Assembly: GCF_958439165.1 (NCBI RefSeq)
Contig: NZ_OY288123.1
Location: forward strand, 161,197-225,196
Length of the DNA stretch: 64,000 bases
Source of the DNA: an uncultured Hydrogenophaga sp.
GTDB taxonomy: Bacteria > Pseudomonadota > Gammaproteobacteria > Burkholderiales > Burkholderiaceae_C
Direction: 5' to 3'
A model generated the notes under the pieces. The model was given only the letters and a program-made list of their open reading frames with translations, did no database searches and was not told the origin of the DNA. This document shows positions 29,733-37,843 of the stretch, piece after piece. A program made the position numbers and the translations under genes. Within the stretch, counting starts at the first letter, position 1. Each line of letters starts with the position of its first letter.

Positions 29733-30944
29733 ATGAACGATCTGAGTGGAAAACACGTGGTTCTGGGCCTTTCGGGCGGCATCGCCTGCTACAAGGCGGC
29801 CGAGTTCTGTCGGGGCCTGATCAAGGCCGGCGCGTCGGTGCAGGTGGTCATGACCGAATCGGCCACCCGCTTCATCACCGTGGCCACCATGCAGGCCCTG
29901 TCCAACCGGCCGGTGGTCCTGTCGCAGTGGGACGAACGCCAGCCCAACCACATGCCGCACATCAACCTGGGGCGAGAGGCCGATGTGGTGGTGGTGGCCC
30001 CGGCCAGCGCCGACTTCATGGCCCGCCTGGCCCAGGGCCGCGCCGACGACCTGCTCTCCCTGCTGTGCCTGGCCCGGCCGATCGAGCGGGTGCCGTTGCT
30101 GCTGGCCCCGGCCATGAACCGCGAGATGTGGGCCCATCCCGCCACGCAACGCAATGTGGCCCAGGTGCAGGCCGACGGCGCCGTTGTGCTGGGTGTGGGC
30201 GCGGGCGATCAGGCCTGCGGCGAGACCGGTGACGGCCGCATGCTCGAGCCCGACGAGCTGCTCTACGAGGTGCAGCGCCACTTCCAGCCCAAGACCCTGG
30301 CCGGCCGCCATGTGCTGGTGACCGCCGGCCCGACCTTCGAGGCCATCGACCCGGTGCGGGGGCTGACCAATCTCTCCAGCGGCAAGATGGGTTTTGCCAT
30401 TGCCCGCGCCGCCCACGAGGCTGGCGCCGAGGTCTCGCTGGTGGCCGGCCCGGTGGGCCTGCCGACGCCGCGCGGGGTGCGCCGCATCGATGTGCGTTCG
30501 GCGCTGGAGATGCAGGCGGCGGTGCTGGCTGCGGTACCGCAGGCCGACGTGTTCGTCTCGGCGGCTGCCGTGGCCGACTGGCGCCCTGCCACTGCGGCCG
30601 ACCAGAAGATCAAGAAGGATGGCTCGGGGGCGGTCCCCACGCTCGCGTTCGTCGAGAACCCGGACATCCTGGCCGGCGTGGCCGCCAGCGGGCGTGCGCG
30701 CAGCGGGGACCTGTATTGCGTGGGTTTTGCCGCCGAGAGCCACGACCTGCTGGCCCATGCCCAGGCCAAGCGGGAGCGCAAGGGCGTGCCGCTGCTGGTG
30801 GGCAACATCGGCCCGGACACCTTCGGCCGCGATGACAACGCCCTGCTGCTGGTCGATGCACGCGGCAGCACCGAGCTGCCGCGGGCCGACAAGCTCAGCC
30901 TGGCGCGCCAGCTGGTCACCGAGATCGCCCGCCGTCTGGGTTGA
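29733..30944 (+). CDS. coaBC: Bifunctional phosphopantothenoylcysteine decarboxylase / phosphopantothenate-cysteine ligase
   Basis: 403-residue coenzyme A biosynthesis enzyme. The N-terminal CoaC flavoprotein (about 1-190) has GLSGGIACYKAAE, the active-site His in PNHMPHINLG, APASADFMA and PAMNREMW; the C-terminal CoaB ligase (about 195-403) has VTAGPTFEAIDPVRGLTN, SSGKMG and the AAVADWRP and KIKK motifs. The ATG at 29733 is the first with a normal N-terminus; a TACATT sits about 10 bp upstream and could be a -10 element. Confidence 0.95.
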   Translation: MNDLSGKHVVLGLSGGIACYKAAEFCRGLIKAGASVQVVMTESATRFITVATMQALSNRPVVLSQWDERQPNHMPHINLGREADVVVVAPASADFMARLAQGRADDLLSLLCLARPIERVPLLLAPAMNREMWAHPATQRNVAQVQADGAVVLGVGAGDQACGETGDGRMLEPDELLYEVQRHFQPKTLAGRHVLVTAGPTFEAIDPVRGLTNLSSGKMGFAIARAAHEAGAEVSLVAGPVGLPTPRGVRRIDVRSALEMQAAVLAAVPQADVFVSAAAVADWRPATAADQKIKKDGSGAVPTLAFVENPDILAGVAASGRARSGDLYCVGFAAESHDLLAHAQAKRERKGVPLLVGNIGPDTFGRDDNALLLVDARGSTELPRADKLSLARQLVTEIARRLG

Positions 30945-31041
30945 CGGCTGCCTCGCCTTTCGTCAGTCCGCGCTGACCGGCGCGCCCGTTCTGCCTGGGT
31001 GGTCGGGGTTGGCGGGGGTTCCGTGGGTATATTTGGCCGCC

Positions 31042-31071
31042 CTCAAATGAGTACTAAAGTATTGGTTTGAG
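31042..31071. repeat. Inverted repeat upstream of the amino-acid-binding protein gene
   Basis: CTCAAA and TTTGAG flank 18 bp of AT-richer DNA (TGAGTACTAAAGTATTGG) that stands out from its surroundings. It ends 31 bp before the ATG at 31103. It could be an operator or overlap a promoter; no known regulator site was recognised. Confidence 0.35.
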
Positions 31072-31102
31072 CGGCGTCAACCCTTACCCAGAGAAACGCC
31101 CC

Positions 31103-31996
31103 ATGAACCTCACCCGATCGCTAATGTTCAGCCTCATGGCTTTGTCCCTGGCCGGCTCTGCCATGGCCCAGACTGCGTCCACGCTCGACAAGGTCAAGGC
31201 CAGCGGCAGCATCACGGTGGCCTACCGTGAAGCCTCCATGCCGTTTTCCTACCTGGGCGCCGACGCCCGGCCCACCGGCTTCGGCTGGGAGATCTGCGGG
31301 CGCATCGTCGAGCAGGTCAGGCGGGTCACCGGCCGCAGCGACCTGACGGTCAAGACCCAGGCCATCACCGCCCAGAACCGCATTCCCCTGCTGGTGAACG
31401 GCACCATCGACATCGAATGCGGCTCCACCACCAACAACCCCGAGCGCAACAAGCAGGTCGCGTTCGGCATCAACTACTTCTACACCGGTACCCGCTTCCT
31501 GGTGAAAGCAGATTCCACCGTCCGGTCGGCAGCCGATCTGAAGGGGCGGAAAGTGGTGTCCACCACCGGCACCACCAACCTGCAGGTGCTGCGCAAGCTC
31601 AATGCAGACCGTGGGTTGGGCTTCGACCTGATCGCTGCCAAGGACCACGGCGAATCCGCGTTGCTGGTGCAGCAGGGCCGGGCGGATGCCTTCGGCATGG
31701 ACGACATCCTGCTCTACGGAGTGCGCGCCAGTTCGCCGAATCCGGCTGCGCTGGCGGTGGTCGGCGAACCCATCCAGGTCGAGCCCTACGCCATCATGCT
31801 GCGCCGGGATGACCCGAGCTTCAAGAAGCTGGTGGACGACACGCTGAAGGAACTGATCCGCAATGGGGAGTTCGTCTCGCTGTACAAGAAGTGGTTCGAG
31901 TCGCCGATTCCGCCGCGCGGCATCAACCTCAATGCCCCGATGAGCGACGAGCTCCGCAACAACCTGAAGAACCTGTCAGACCAGCCGGCCTCATGA
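31103..31996 (+). CDS. Amino-acid ABC transporter substrate-binding protein (GltI-like)
   Basis: 297-residue periplasmic binding protein of family 3 (glutamate/aspartate type). Signal peptide MNLTRSLMFSLMALSLAGSAMAQ, then KASGSITVAYREASMPFSY, IDIECGSTTNNPERNKQVAF, and a C-terminal KKWFESPIPPRGINLNAPM, all as in GltI. There are no permease or ATPase genes beside it, so it is an orphan receptor or uses distant GltJKL-type proteins. It converges with the candidate effector gene, stops 12 bp apart. Confidence 0.88.
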   Translation: MNLTRSLMFSLMALSLAGSAMAQTASTLDKVKASGSITVAYREASMPFSYLGADARPTGFGWEICGRIVEQVRRVTGRSDLTVKTQAITAQNRIPLLVNGTIDIECGSTTNNPERNKQVAFGINYFYTGTRFLVKADSTVRSAADLKGRKVVSTTGTTNLQVLRKLNADRGLGFDLIAAKDHGESALLVQQGRADAFGMDDILLYGVRASSPNPAALAVVGEPIQVEPYAIMLRRDDPSFKKLVDDTLKELIRNGEFVSLYKKWFESPIPPRGINLNAPMSDELRNNLKNLSDQPAS

Positions 31997-32008
31997 CGAC
32001 GGTGGGCA

Positions 32009-33793
32009 TCAGACGATGTCCATGCTGGCGGCGACCGATGACGAGTCATCACCGTCTCCAGCCGCTGTCTGCTGGCGCTCGTGGTCGTGCAGCAGCCGCG
32101 CTTCGCGACCCGAGTCCAGTATCTGCGCCACCACATTGCCCCGGAAATGGGTGGCCGCATTGAGCAGAACCCCCATGGCATAGAACGCTGCCTTGGCCTG
32201 GGGGTCGGCGGCGTTGCCCGCCGAGGTCAGCAGCATCATCGTGACCATGTTCTGACCGGCCCGGATGCCGGAGTTCAGCTCCACGCGGTCTGCCAGCGAC
32301 AGGCTGGCGGTCCTTGTGCCGTCCGGCAGTTCGGTCACCGTGCTCCGGGCGTAGCTCGATGGGCACAGGCTGCGGATCAGCTGATGGCCGGGCACCAGCG
32401 CGGTCGTGCTGAGTTGCGCGAAGTTCTCCTTCACCCGGTCAGTGGGGTCGGCCGGAGCGCGCGATATCTCGATCGGCATGCCGTTGATGTCGGCCCACAG
32501 ACCCACCACGGCCGCCCACCCGGGCTCCTCGGCGCCTTCGGTGAAGGCGGTGCCCAGACTCACCGGAACCGCCACCGACAGTGCCTGGGACAGGTCGGCG
32601 GCGAACACGCCGCCGAGTTTCGGCGCGAAGAAGTCCCGCATGATGAACAGGCCGAAGGCACTGGCGCCTGCGTAGATGGGCAGGCTGCAGGCACGGCCAC
32701 CGATGAACAGGTTGCGGTACCAGTTCTTCAGCAACTGCAGGCCATCTCGGTGCCTGGCCTGGTCCAGCACGCCGGTGTCCGGATCGGTGCAGGCGTCGGT
32801 CAATGCGCGCAGCACGGCGTCCGGAATCTTCACCTGTTGCTGGCGGCGCCATCCGCTGTCGGGCCACCGTTCGGACTCCGGGCTGCCCGAGGTGGCACCC
32901 CGCATCAGCATGTTCATGAAGTCGCGCATCCGTGCGGCGAGCTGCACCTGATTCGCGTTGGAGAGGATGCGCAGGGCCAGCTTGCGCTGTCCGGTGGCCA
33001 GCAGCCCGCCGACGATGGCCAGGCCGGCCGTGCCGATGCCCACCTTGGTGACGGTGCGCACCACGCGGTCGGTGGTGTCGCTCCAGCGTTCGGTGGTGTC
33101 GCCGCGCCCGTTGGAGGCGTCGAATCGGAGCCGGTCCACCAGCGCATCGACCGATGTGGTGCCACCTCGCGCCGGCATCAGGAAACCGGTGAACTGGATG
33201 GCCATCGGCAGGCCGACCGCCAGCAGCGACAGCCAGGCCGTACCGCCGGGCCACAGCCGTTCATGGTCGAGGCCATAGGCTTCGGTGCTGTTGCCCGACA
33301 GATCGGTCTGGTTCGTCGCCCAGTGGGTGCCGTTGTGGAAACCCGCTGCCGACAGGCTGGGGTCGAGGTGGTTGGCCAGCTGCTCGAAACCGAACTTCAG
33401 CGTCATGGCCGATGCCAGCTGGCTGCTGAGCTGGGTGAACCCGATCCGGATGAACTCCTTGGCGTTCTCGCGGGTGAAGCGGGAGGCATGGAGCGAGCCA
33501 GCCAGGGCGCCGGTCATGGCCGACACCACAGCCGCTTCGGCAACCGGAACCTGGTTCGCCAGCAGCATCACGCCGGTGCAGGCAGCAAAGCCCAGCGGAA
33601 CAGCCAGCTTGGCACAGGCCCAGCCACTGCGTGTGAGCCGTTCCTTCCAGGACGTGGCGGGCACGAACGCAGTCGTGGCCCGGTGGCCGCCGGCCTGGTC
33701 GTTGCGGTTGCCGTTGTCGATTGCGGCCAGGGCGCAGTCACGCGCGTTGCTGAGGGAGGGACGGGTTCTCCCCAGGCTCATGGGAACAGACAT
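32009..33793 (-). CDS. Large unrecognised protein with several hydrophobic segments; candidate type III secreted cargo
   Basis: 594 residues; I do not recognise the family. The N-terminal 50 or so residues are polar and Ser/Asn/Thr-rich with no Sec signal. Hydrophobic stretches follow at about 62-78, 84-101, 186-206, 248-267, 385-430 and near 535, separated by hydrophilic regions, and the C-terminus (GDGDDSSSVAASMDIV) is acidic and polar. The start at 33793 has AAGGAG six bases upstream. It is 17 bp downstream of a CesT-like chaperone gene on the same strand. Known type III translocators and membrane effectors share this layout (soluble N-terminus, internal hydrophobic helices, adjacent chaperone), hence the inference; alternatives include an ordinary membrane protein. 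Confidence 0.5.
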   Translation of the reverse strand: MSVPMSLGRTRPSLSNARDCALAAIDNGNRNDQAGGHRATTAFVPATSWKERLTRSGWACAKLAVPLGFAACTGVMLLANQVPVAEAAVVSAMTGALAGSLHASRFTRENAKEFIRIGFTQLSSQLASAMTLKFGFEQLANHLDPSLSAAGFHNGTHWATNQTDLSGNSTEAYGLDHERLWPGGTAWLSLLAVGLPMAIQFTGFLMPARGGTTSVDALVDRLRFDASNGRGDTTERWSDTTDRVVRTVTKVGIGTAGLAIVGGLLATGQRKLALRILSNANQVQLAARMRDFMNMLMRGATSGSPESERWPDSGWRRQQQVKIPDAVLRALTDACTDPDTGVLDQARHRDGLQLLKNWYRNLFIGGRACSLPIYAGASAFGLFIMRDFFAPKLGGVFAADLSQALSVAVPVSLGTAFTEGAEEPGWAAVVGLWADINGMPIEISRAPADPTDRVKENFAQLSTTALVPGHQLIRSLCPSSYARSTVTELPDGTRTASLSLADRVELNSGIRAGQNMVTMMLLTSAGNAADPQAKAAFYAMGVLLNAATHFRGNVVAQILDSGREARLLHDHERQQTAAGDGDDSSSVAASMDIV

Positions 33794-33809
33794 GCAGAAC
33801 TCCTTGTGG

Positions 33810-34301
33810 TCAGGCGAGGCTGGGCAGCACGCCGGTTCCGGGGCTGGCGTGGGGATCGAGGTAATGGCCCTGGCGCCACTGCCGCGCATGGCCGGCCAGC
33901 TGGCGCAAGTACGCCAGCACCGTGTCCGGTGTGGCGACTTCCAGCGGCACTTCGCACAGCAGCAGGATGTGGCCGGAATCCGGGTCGCGTGTGAATGCAG
34001 GGGCGCCGCCCCGGTACATCAGGAAGTTGATTTCGAGCAGGCGGCGCAGAGCGGCCAGCTCGGCTTCGGGAGCGATGCTGCCGAACTCGGTGAACACGAA
34101 GGCGCAGCTGTCGCTCACCTCCGACCGGTAGGTGAGCAGCATGCCGACGCCGTCGATGACCAGCGCCAGCGAGTCGGGATCATCTTCGGTCCCGGCCTGG
34201 CTTTGACCCGGTCGGGTCGCGGGCGGCGTGGCCTGTGCATTCACGGCATCCACCATGCCCTGCCTGAGCATGTCGAAGCGGGCCTGCATCGGGCCGCTCA
34301 T
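33810..34301 (-). CDS. CesT/Tir-family type III secretion chaperone-like protein
   Basis: 163-residue small, acidic cytoplasmic protein. Residues about 45-145 follow the CesT-family class I chaperone pattern: a strand-rich part with LALVIDGVGMLLTYR and CAFVFTEFGSI, then LAALRRLLEINFLMYRGGAP, DPDSGHILLLCEVPLEVA and a closing helix LAYLRQLAGHARQWRQG. Such chaperones are homodimers that bind the N-terminal region of effectors before secretion. Its ATG overlaps the stop of the racemase-fold gene (ATGA), and the 594-residue protein follows 17 bp on. No secretion apparatus genes are in the window. Confidence 0.65.
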   Translation of the reverse strand: MSGPMQARFDMLRQGMVDAVNAQATPPATRPGQSQAGTEDDPDSLALVIDGVGMLLTYRSEVSDSCAFVFTEFGSIAPEAELAALRRLLEINFLMYRGGAPAFTRDPDSGHILLLCEVPLEVATPDTVLAYLRQLAGHARQWRQGHYLDPHASPGTGVLPSLA

Positions 34302-35401
34302 GTGCCGTGCCTCGGCGGTTCGCCCGCATCCAGGCGGGCCACATGGGCCTGGGTGATGCCCATCGGGTCGGCGACGGTGGCCTGCGCCAGCAGGGCCTGC
34401 ACATCGGGGGCGCCCCGGGCCTGGAGGACCCGGACGATTTCGGGCACCTCGGTGCAGGCGGCCAGCACCACGAAGGGTTGGCCAGACACCACCAGGCCCG
34501 CCTGCGCCAGCTGGCGGAACAGCGATTCGCCGTGTTGCAGGACGGCGGCCTCATTGAATGCCTTGACCCCGCTGTAGATGGCGCTCATCAGGCTCTGCTG
34601 GGCATCGGGCGGCGGTACTGCGCAGGTCAGGTCCTGTGCCTGCAGCGGGTCGATGTACAGGCGCGTCTTGAGCGTTCCGTCGGTGCCGAGGATCACGATG
34701 GCAGCGTCCTTGCCCTGTTCCGGACCGGCGAGTGCCCGGGTCACGCAGTGCACCATCGAATGCATCTGCAGCTGCGCATGCTGGCCACGCTGAGCCTGGT
34801 AGCGCTGGAAAGCTTCTGGCGCGAAGTTGTGGGCGGTGTTGCAGGCCACCACCAGATGCGCCGTGCCGGCGTGGAGGGTTTCCAGGGCACCTTCGGCGTC
34901 GATGAAGCCCTGCGACATGGCCTGCACCACCTGTTCGTGCAGGTCGGAACGGCCACCCGAGAGCTGGTTCTCGTTCAGGGCACGTGTCCGGTCGGGCACG
35001 CAGCACAGCTGCAGCAGCACGATCTCCCGGCTGTCGCCGAATCGCGCGATGGCTTCCTGCATGGCCTGCGCGCCGGCCAACGGCCCCATGCCGCCCACGA
35101 TGAGCAGCGGTGCGTACCGCGGGTTGGGGGGCACCAGCCGGACCAGTTCCACCGGGAAGTCCTGGTCGCAGGGCTTGCGGCCCTGCTGCGACTCGAACGC
35201 CCTGGCGAAGGCTTGCAGGCCCGGCATGTAGGCCTGCTCCAGGTAGCGGAGGGCGTCGGCGGCGTCGATGAGCCGCGCCCGGGTGGTGAACCGGGGTGTG
35301 GTGGTGTCGGCCGGTATCGAGTCCGTGCCGGGAGCGTGGGCCGTGGCGCTGGTTCCGGTGTGCGACAAGCCGGTGGCCAGAAGTCGGGAAGTACGAAACA
35401 T
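34298..35401 (-). CDS. Aspartate/glutamate racemase-fold protein with a disordered N-terminal extension
   Basis: 367 residues. A racemase fold is clear from about residue 95: VGGMGPLAGAQAM, VVACNTAHNF with catalytic Cys187, LGTDGTLKTRLY, and VVLAACTEVPEIV with catalytic Cys316, so both cysteines of the cofactor-independent two-base mechanism are kept. The first 40 residues are Ser/Thr/Ala-rich, without membrane helix or Sec signal, and enzymes of this family normally start directly at the fold. Coupling by ATGA to a CesT-like chaperone suggests this tail could be a type III secretion signal. Asp/Glu racemase, hydantoin racemase and maleate isomerase functions are all possible. Confidence 0.7.
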   Translation of the reverse strand: MFRTSRLLATGLSHTGTSATAHAPGTDSIPADTTTPRFTTRARLIDAADALRYLEQAYMPGLQAFARAFESQQGRKPCDQDFPVELVRLVPPNPRYAPLLIVGGMGPLAGAQAMQEAIARFGDSREIVLLQLCCVPDRTRALNENQLSGGRSDLHEQVVQAMSQGFIDAEGALETLHAGTAHLVVACNTAHNFAPEAFQRYQAQRGQHAQLQMHSMVHCVTRALAGPEQGKDAAIVILGTDGTLKTRLYIDPLQAQDLTCAVPPPDAQQSLMSAIYSGVKAFNEAAVLQHGESLFRQLAQAGLVVSGQPFVVLAACTEVPEIVRVLQARGAPDVQALLAQATVADPMGITQAHVARLDAGEPPRHGT

Positions 35402-35515
35402 GGACTCTTTGGTGAGGGTTTGGATATCCCCTGGGTAACACCAAAGATTGACTTGTTCCTCTGCGTCCGACGGGGTGCCGACGGGTCCAGCGGCGGCAGC
35501 ACGGCGCTGCGTTTG

Positions 35516-35529
35516 TGATTAAATAATCA
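35516..35529. promoter_or_regulatory. Perfect 14-bp palindrome upstream of the metallo-hydrolase gene
   Basis: TGATTAAATAATCA is a perfect inverted repeat in an AT-rich island (35510-35545) within GC-rich DNA. It lies 28 bp before the ATG at 35558, between that gene and the racemase-fold operon on the other strand, so a dimeric repressor or activator could act there. A TTGTGA..17 bp..TATATA match overlaps it, but would put the start of transcription on the ribosome-binding site. Confidence 0.45.
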
Positions 35530-35557
35530 GCTGCTTATATAAAAAGGAGACCCTGCC

Positions 35558-36610
35558 ATGCCCATGTCCCCCGATGCCTCTTCGCACCTGCAGGCGCAGC
35601 CAGGACGGCGCAGCTTCCTTCGCCTGGCGGGCGGTTCTGCGCTGGCCGCCGCCGGCCTGGCCGCCGTGCCCGAGGTGCGGCTGTTGGCCCAGCAGGCGCA
35701 GGACTTCATCGTGGGTCCGAAGGTGCCGGATGTGGCGCCGCAGCAGGTGTCGCAGCGCGTCTGGCTGATCCATGCCCGCGACGGTTTTCCCACCGCGGCC
35801 AACCAGGGCCTGATGGCCAACATCGTGTTCGTTGTGACGAAGCAGGGCGTGGTGATGCTGGATTCCGGCTGCTCGCTGCAGATCGGCGAAATGGCTATCC
35901 GCATGATCCGCACCGTCACCGATCGGCCAGTGGTGGCTGTCTTCAACAGCCACTACCACGGTGACCACTGGCTGGGCAACCATGCCTTCGTCAACGCCTT
36001 CGGTCGCGACCTGCCCATCCACGCGCTGGCCCACACCCGGGAGCAGATCGCCAGCACCGAGGGCAGCGCCTGGCGCAGCATGATGGAGCGCTGGACCCAG
36101 GGTGCCACGTTGGGCACGCAGGTGGTGGTGCCCAACCGGACGGTGGAGCATGCTCAGCGCTTCGATTTCGGCGACGTGCAGCTTCGCCTGCACCACTACG
36201 GCACGGCCCACACACCATCCGACCTGTGCGTGGAAGTGGTGCAGGACCGCGTGACCTACGTGGGCGACGTGGCCATGGGCAACCGCATCGCCAACATGGA
36301 CGACGGCTCCTATGTGGGCACGCTCAAGTACTACGAAGCCCTGCAGAAGGCCGCCGGTGACCAGACCTGGCTGCCGGGCCACGGTCTGCCTTCGAAGAGC
36401 CTGCTCAAGGACTACGGCGATTTCATGGCCGGCATCTACGAGCCCTGCGTGCAGGCGGTGAAGGCCGGAGCACCGATGGACGCTGCCCGCACCGCCGTGC
36501 TGCGCGACCCGCGCGTGGCCAGCCGCGCCGCGACCATGCAGGGCTTCGAAAACAACATCGGGAAGTACATCAGCCTGGCCTACCTGGAGGCCGAGAAGGA
36601 AGCCTTCTGA
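35558..36610 (+). CDS. Tat-exported metallo-beta-lactamase-fold hydrolase (SoxH/quinoprotein-relay type)
   Basis: 350-residue periplasmic protein. A twin-arginine signal (RRSFLRLAGG, Arg17-18) precedes an MBL fold with a complete zinc site: NSHYHGDHWLGN (His132, His134, Asp136, His137), a further His in GTAHTPSD and GDV Asp, and PGHG near the C-terminus. The overall layout (ANQGLMANIVFVVTKQGVVMLDSG) is that of the SoxH-like proteins associated with quinoprotein dehydrogenases, of which two more are at 51-52 kb and 62 kb, but those have altered zinc motifs. AAGGAG is a strong ribosome-binding site. Substrate unknown. Confidence 0.78.
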   Translation: MPMSPDASSHLQAQPGRRSFLRLAGGSALAAAGLAAVPEVRLLAQQAQDFIVGPKVPDVAPQQVSQRVWLIHARDGFPTAANQGLMANIVFVVTKQGVVMLDSGCSLQIGEMAIRMIRTVTDRPVVAVFNSHYHGDHWLGNHAFVNAFGRDLPIHALAHTREQIASTEGSAWRSMMERWTQGATLGTQVVVPNRTVEHAQRFDFGDVQLRLHHYGTAHTPSDLCVEVVQDRVTYVGDVAMGNRIANMDDGSYVGTLKYYEALQKAAGDQTWLPGHGLPSKSLLKDYGDFMAGIYEPCVQAVKAGAPMDAARTAVLRDPRVASRAATMQGFENNIGKYISLAYLEAEKEAF

Positions 36611-37726
36611 TCAGGTCCACCAGGGCAGCAGGCGCTTCATCGAGGCCACCTCGCCGCAGTGGTCCGGCGCGTAGCCGGGCAGGGTCAGCAGGCGCTGAGC
36701 CCAGGCGGCGCTGGTCAGGTGCTGCAGCAGCCGCTGCATGGCCGGGGTCTCCAGCGAGGTCTTCAGGCACACCAGCAGGTACCGCTCCTGCACCAGCGGA
36801 ATGAAGTCCAGGCCGTGCTGGCGCGCCGCATATTCGGTGCCCACACCCACATCGGCCGTGCCGCCGACCACCGCCATGGCCACGGCGGCGTGCGAGCCCT
36901 CGGTGCGGTGATACCCCTCGATGTCGGCCTCCAGCAGCTGTGACTGCAGCAGCAGCTCGTCGACCAGCAGGCGGGTGCCGGTGCCCAAGGCACGGTTCAC
37001 GAAGCGGGCCTGCAGCCGGGCCACGTCGTCCATGTCGCGCAGCCGCAGCGGGTTGCCCGGGGCTACCATCAGCCCCTGCGAGCGTCGGGCGAAGCCGATG
37101 ATCTTGTGGAGGCCGGGCTTGAGCATCGGCCGGTAGGTGCGTGCGCTCAGGCTGCCGGCGGCGGCGAAGGGCTGCGTGTGGAACGCGGCCAGCGAACAGC
37201 GACCTTCGTTCAGTGCACGGATGGCGTCCACGCTGCCGCAGAACCGGATGTCCAGGTGCAGCCGTTCGCTGGCCTGCGCGGTGTGTTCCTGCAGCACGGA
37301 CAGGGCCATGTCGTGGCTGGCGTACAGCGTGAGCAGGTCCTGCTGGCCGGCGTCGGCCTCGCCTTCGCCGTCGAGCATGCGGGAGAACGCCCGCTCGATT
37401 TCTGCACGCAGGTGTTCCAGCTGCGGGCCCAGCCGGGCCTGCGCCAGACGCTCGGCCGTCAACAGCCGCTCGCCGAAGGGGGTGAGGCGCGCCGCCTGTC
37501 CGCGCTCCCAGAAGATCAGGGGCTGGCCGAGCTCGACCTCCCAGTCGCGCAGCTGCCCCCACACGTGCCGGTACGACAGGCCGATGCTGCGGGCTGCGGC
37601 CGAGATCGACCCCTGGGTGCGCACCGCATGCAACACATCCATCATGGGATTGCGCAGCAGTGCCGGCGTGCCGGGGCCGGTGCTGCGGGGTTTTCCGATG
37701 GTGTAGGACAGCTCGACGCTTCGCAT
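36611..37726 (-). CDS. ModE-type HTH regulator with periplasmic-binding-protein-like domain
   Basis: 371-residue cytoplasmic regulator. The N-terminal ModE/LysR winged helix (about 28-95: RTQGSISAAARSIGLSYRHVWGQLRDWE) is followed not by TOBE oxyanion domains but by a PBP-like domain (about 130-365, HDMALSVLQEHT, GTGTRLLVDELLLQ, GTADVGVGTEYAAR), an arrangement found beside molybdate/tungstate transporters. It would sense tungstate or molybdate and control the divergent tupBCA genes. Its stop is directly next to the stop of the MBL gene. Start at 37726 leaves 117 bp of regulatory DNA. Confidence 0.82.
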   Translation of the reverse strand: MRSVELSYTIGKPRSTGPGTPALLRNPMMDVLHAVRTQGSISAAARSIGLSYRHVWGQLRDWEVELGQPLIFWERGQAARLTPFGERLLTAERLAQARLGPQLEHLRAEIERAFSRMLDGEGEADAGQQDLLTLYASHDMALSVLQEHTAQASERLHLDIRFCGSVDAIRALNEGRCSLAAFHTQPFAAAGSLSARTYRPMLKPGLHKIIGFARRSQGLMVAPGNPLRLRDMDDVARLQARFVNRALGTGTRLLVDELLLQSQLLEADIEGYHRTEGSHAAVAMAVVGGTADVGVGTEYAARQHGLDFIPLVQERYLLVCLKTSLETPAMQRLLQHLTSAAWAQRLLTLPGYAPDHCGEVASMKRLLPWWT

Positions 37727-37767
37727 GGGCCTGCAGTGTGCACCAAGTGCCGAGGGGAGTGGCGGGC

Positions 37768-37827
37768 AACGTATGTGCAACGCTTCATATCGCGAATCCA
37801 CGTAGTTGGAAGCCGACTGCATACGTT
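37768..37827. promoter_or_regulatory. Inverted repeat, candidate operator of the tungstate regulator
   Basis: AACGTATG (37768-37775) and CATACGTT (37820-37827) are perfect inverted 8-mers with 44 bp between; with one indel the match extends to AACGTATG(T)GCA. They lie in the divergent space between the ModE-like regulator gene and tupB, with the second copy 16 bp before the tupB ATG, the right place for repression by oxyanion-bound regulator. Confidence 0.45.
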
Positions 37828-37843
37828 TAAGCTGCGCCGCAAC

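Noticed and set aside
35402..35460. HrpL-type hrp box (GGAAC..CCA) upstream of the racemase-fold operon
   Set aside because: On the minus strand GGAACA and CCCAGG are present, but spacing and sequence deviate too much from GGAACC-N15/16-CCAC.
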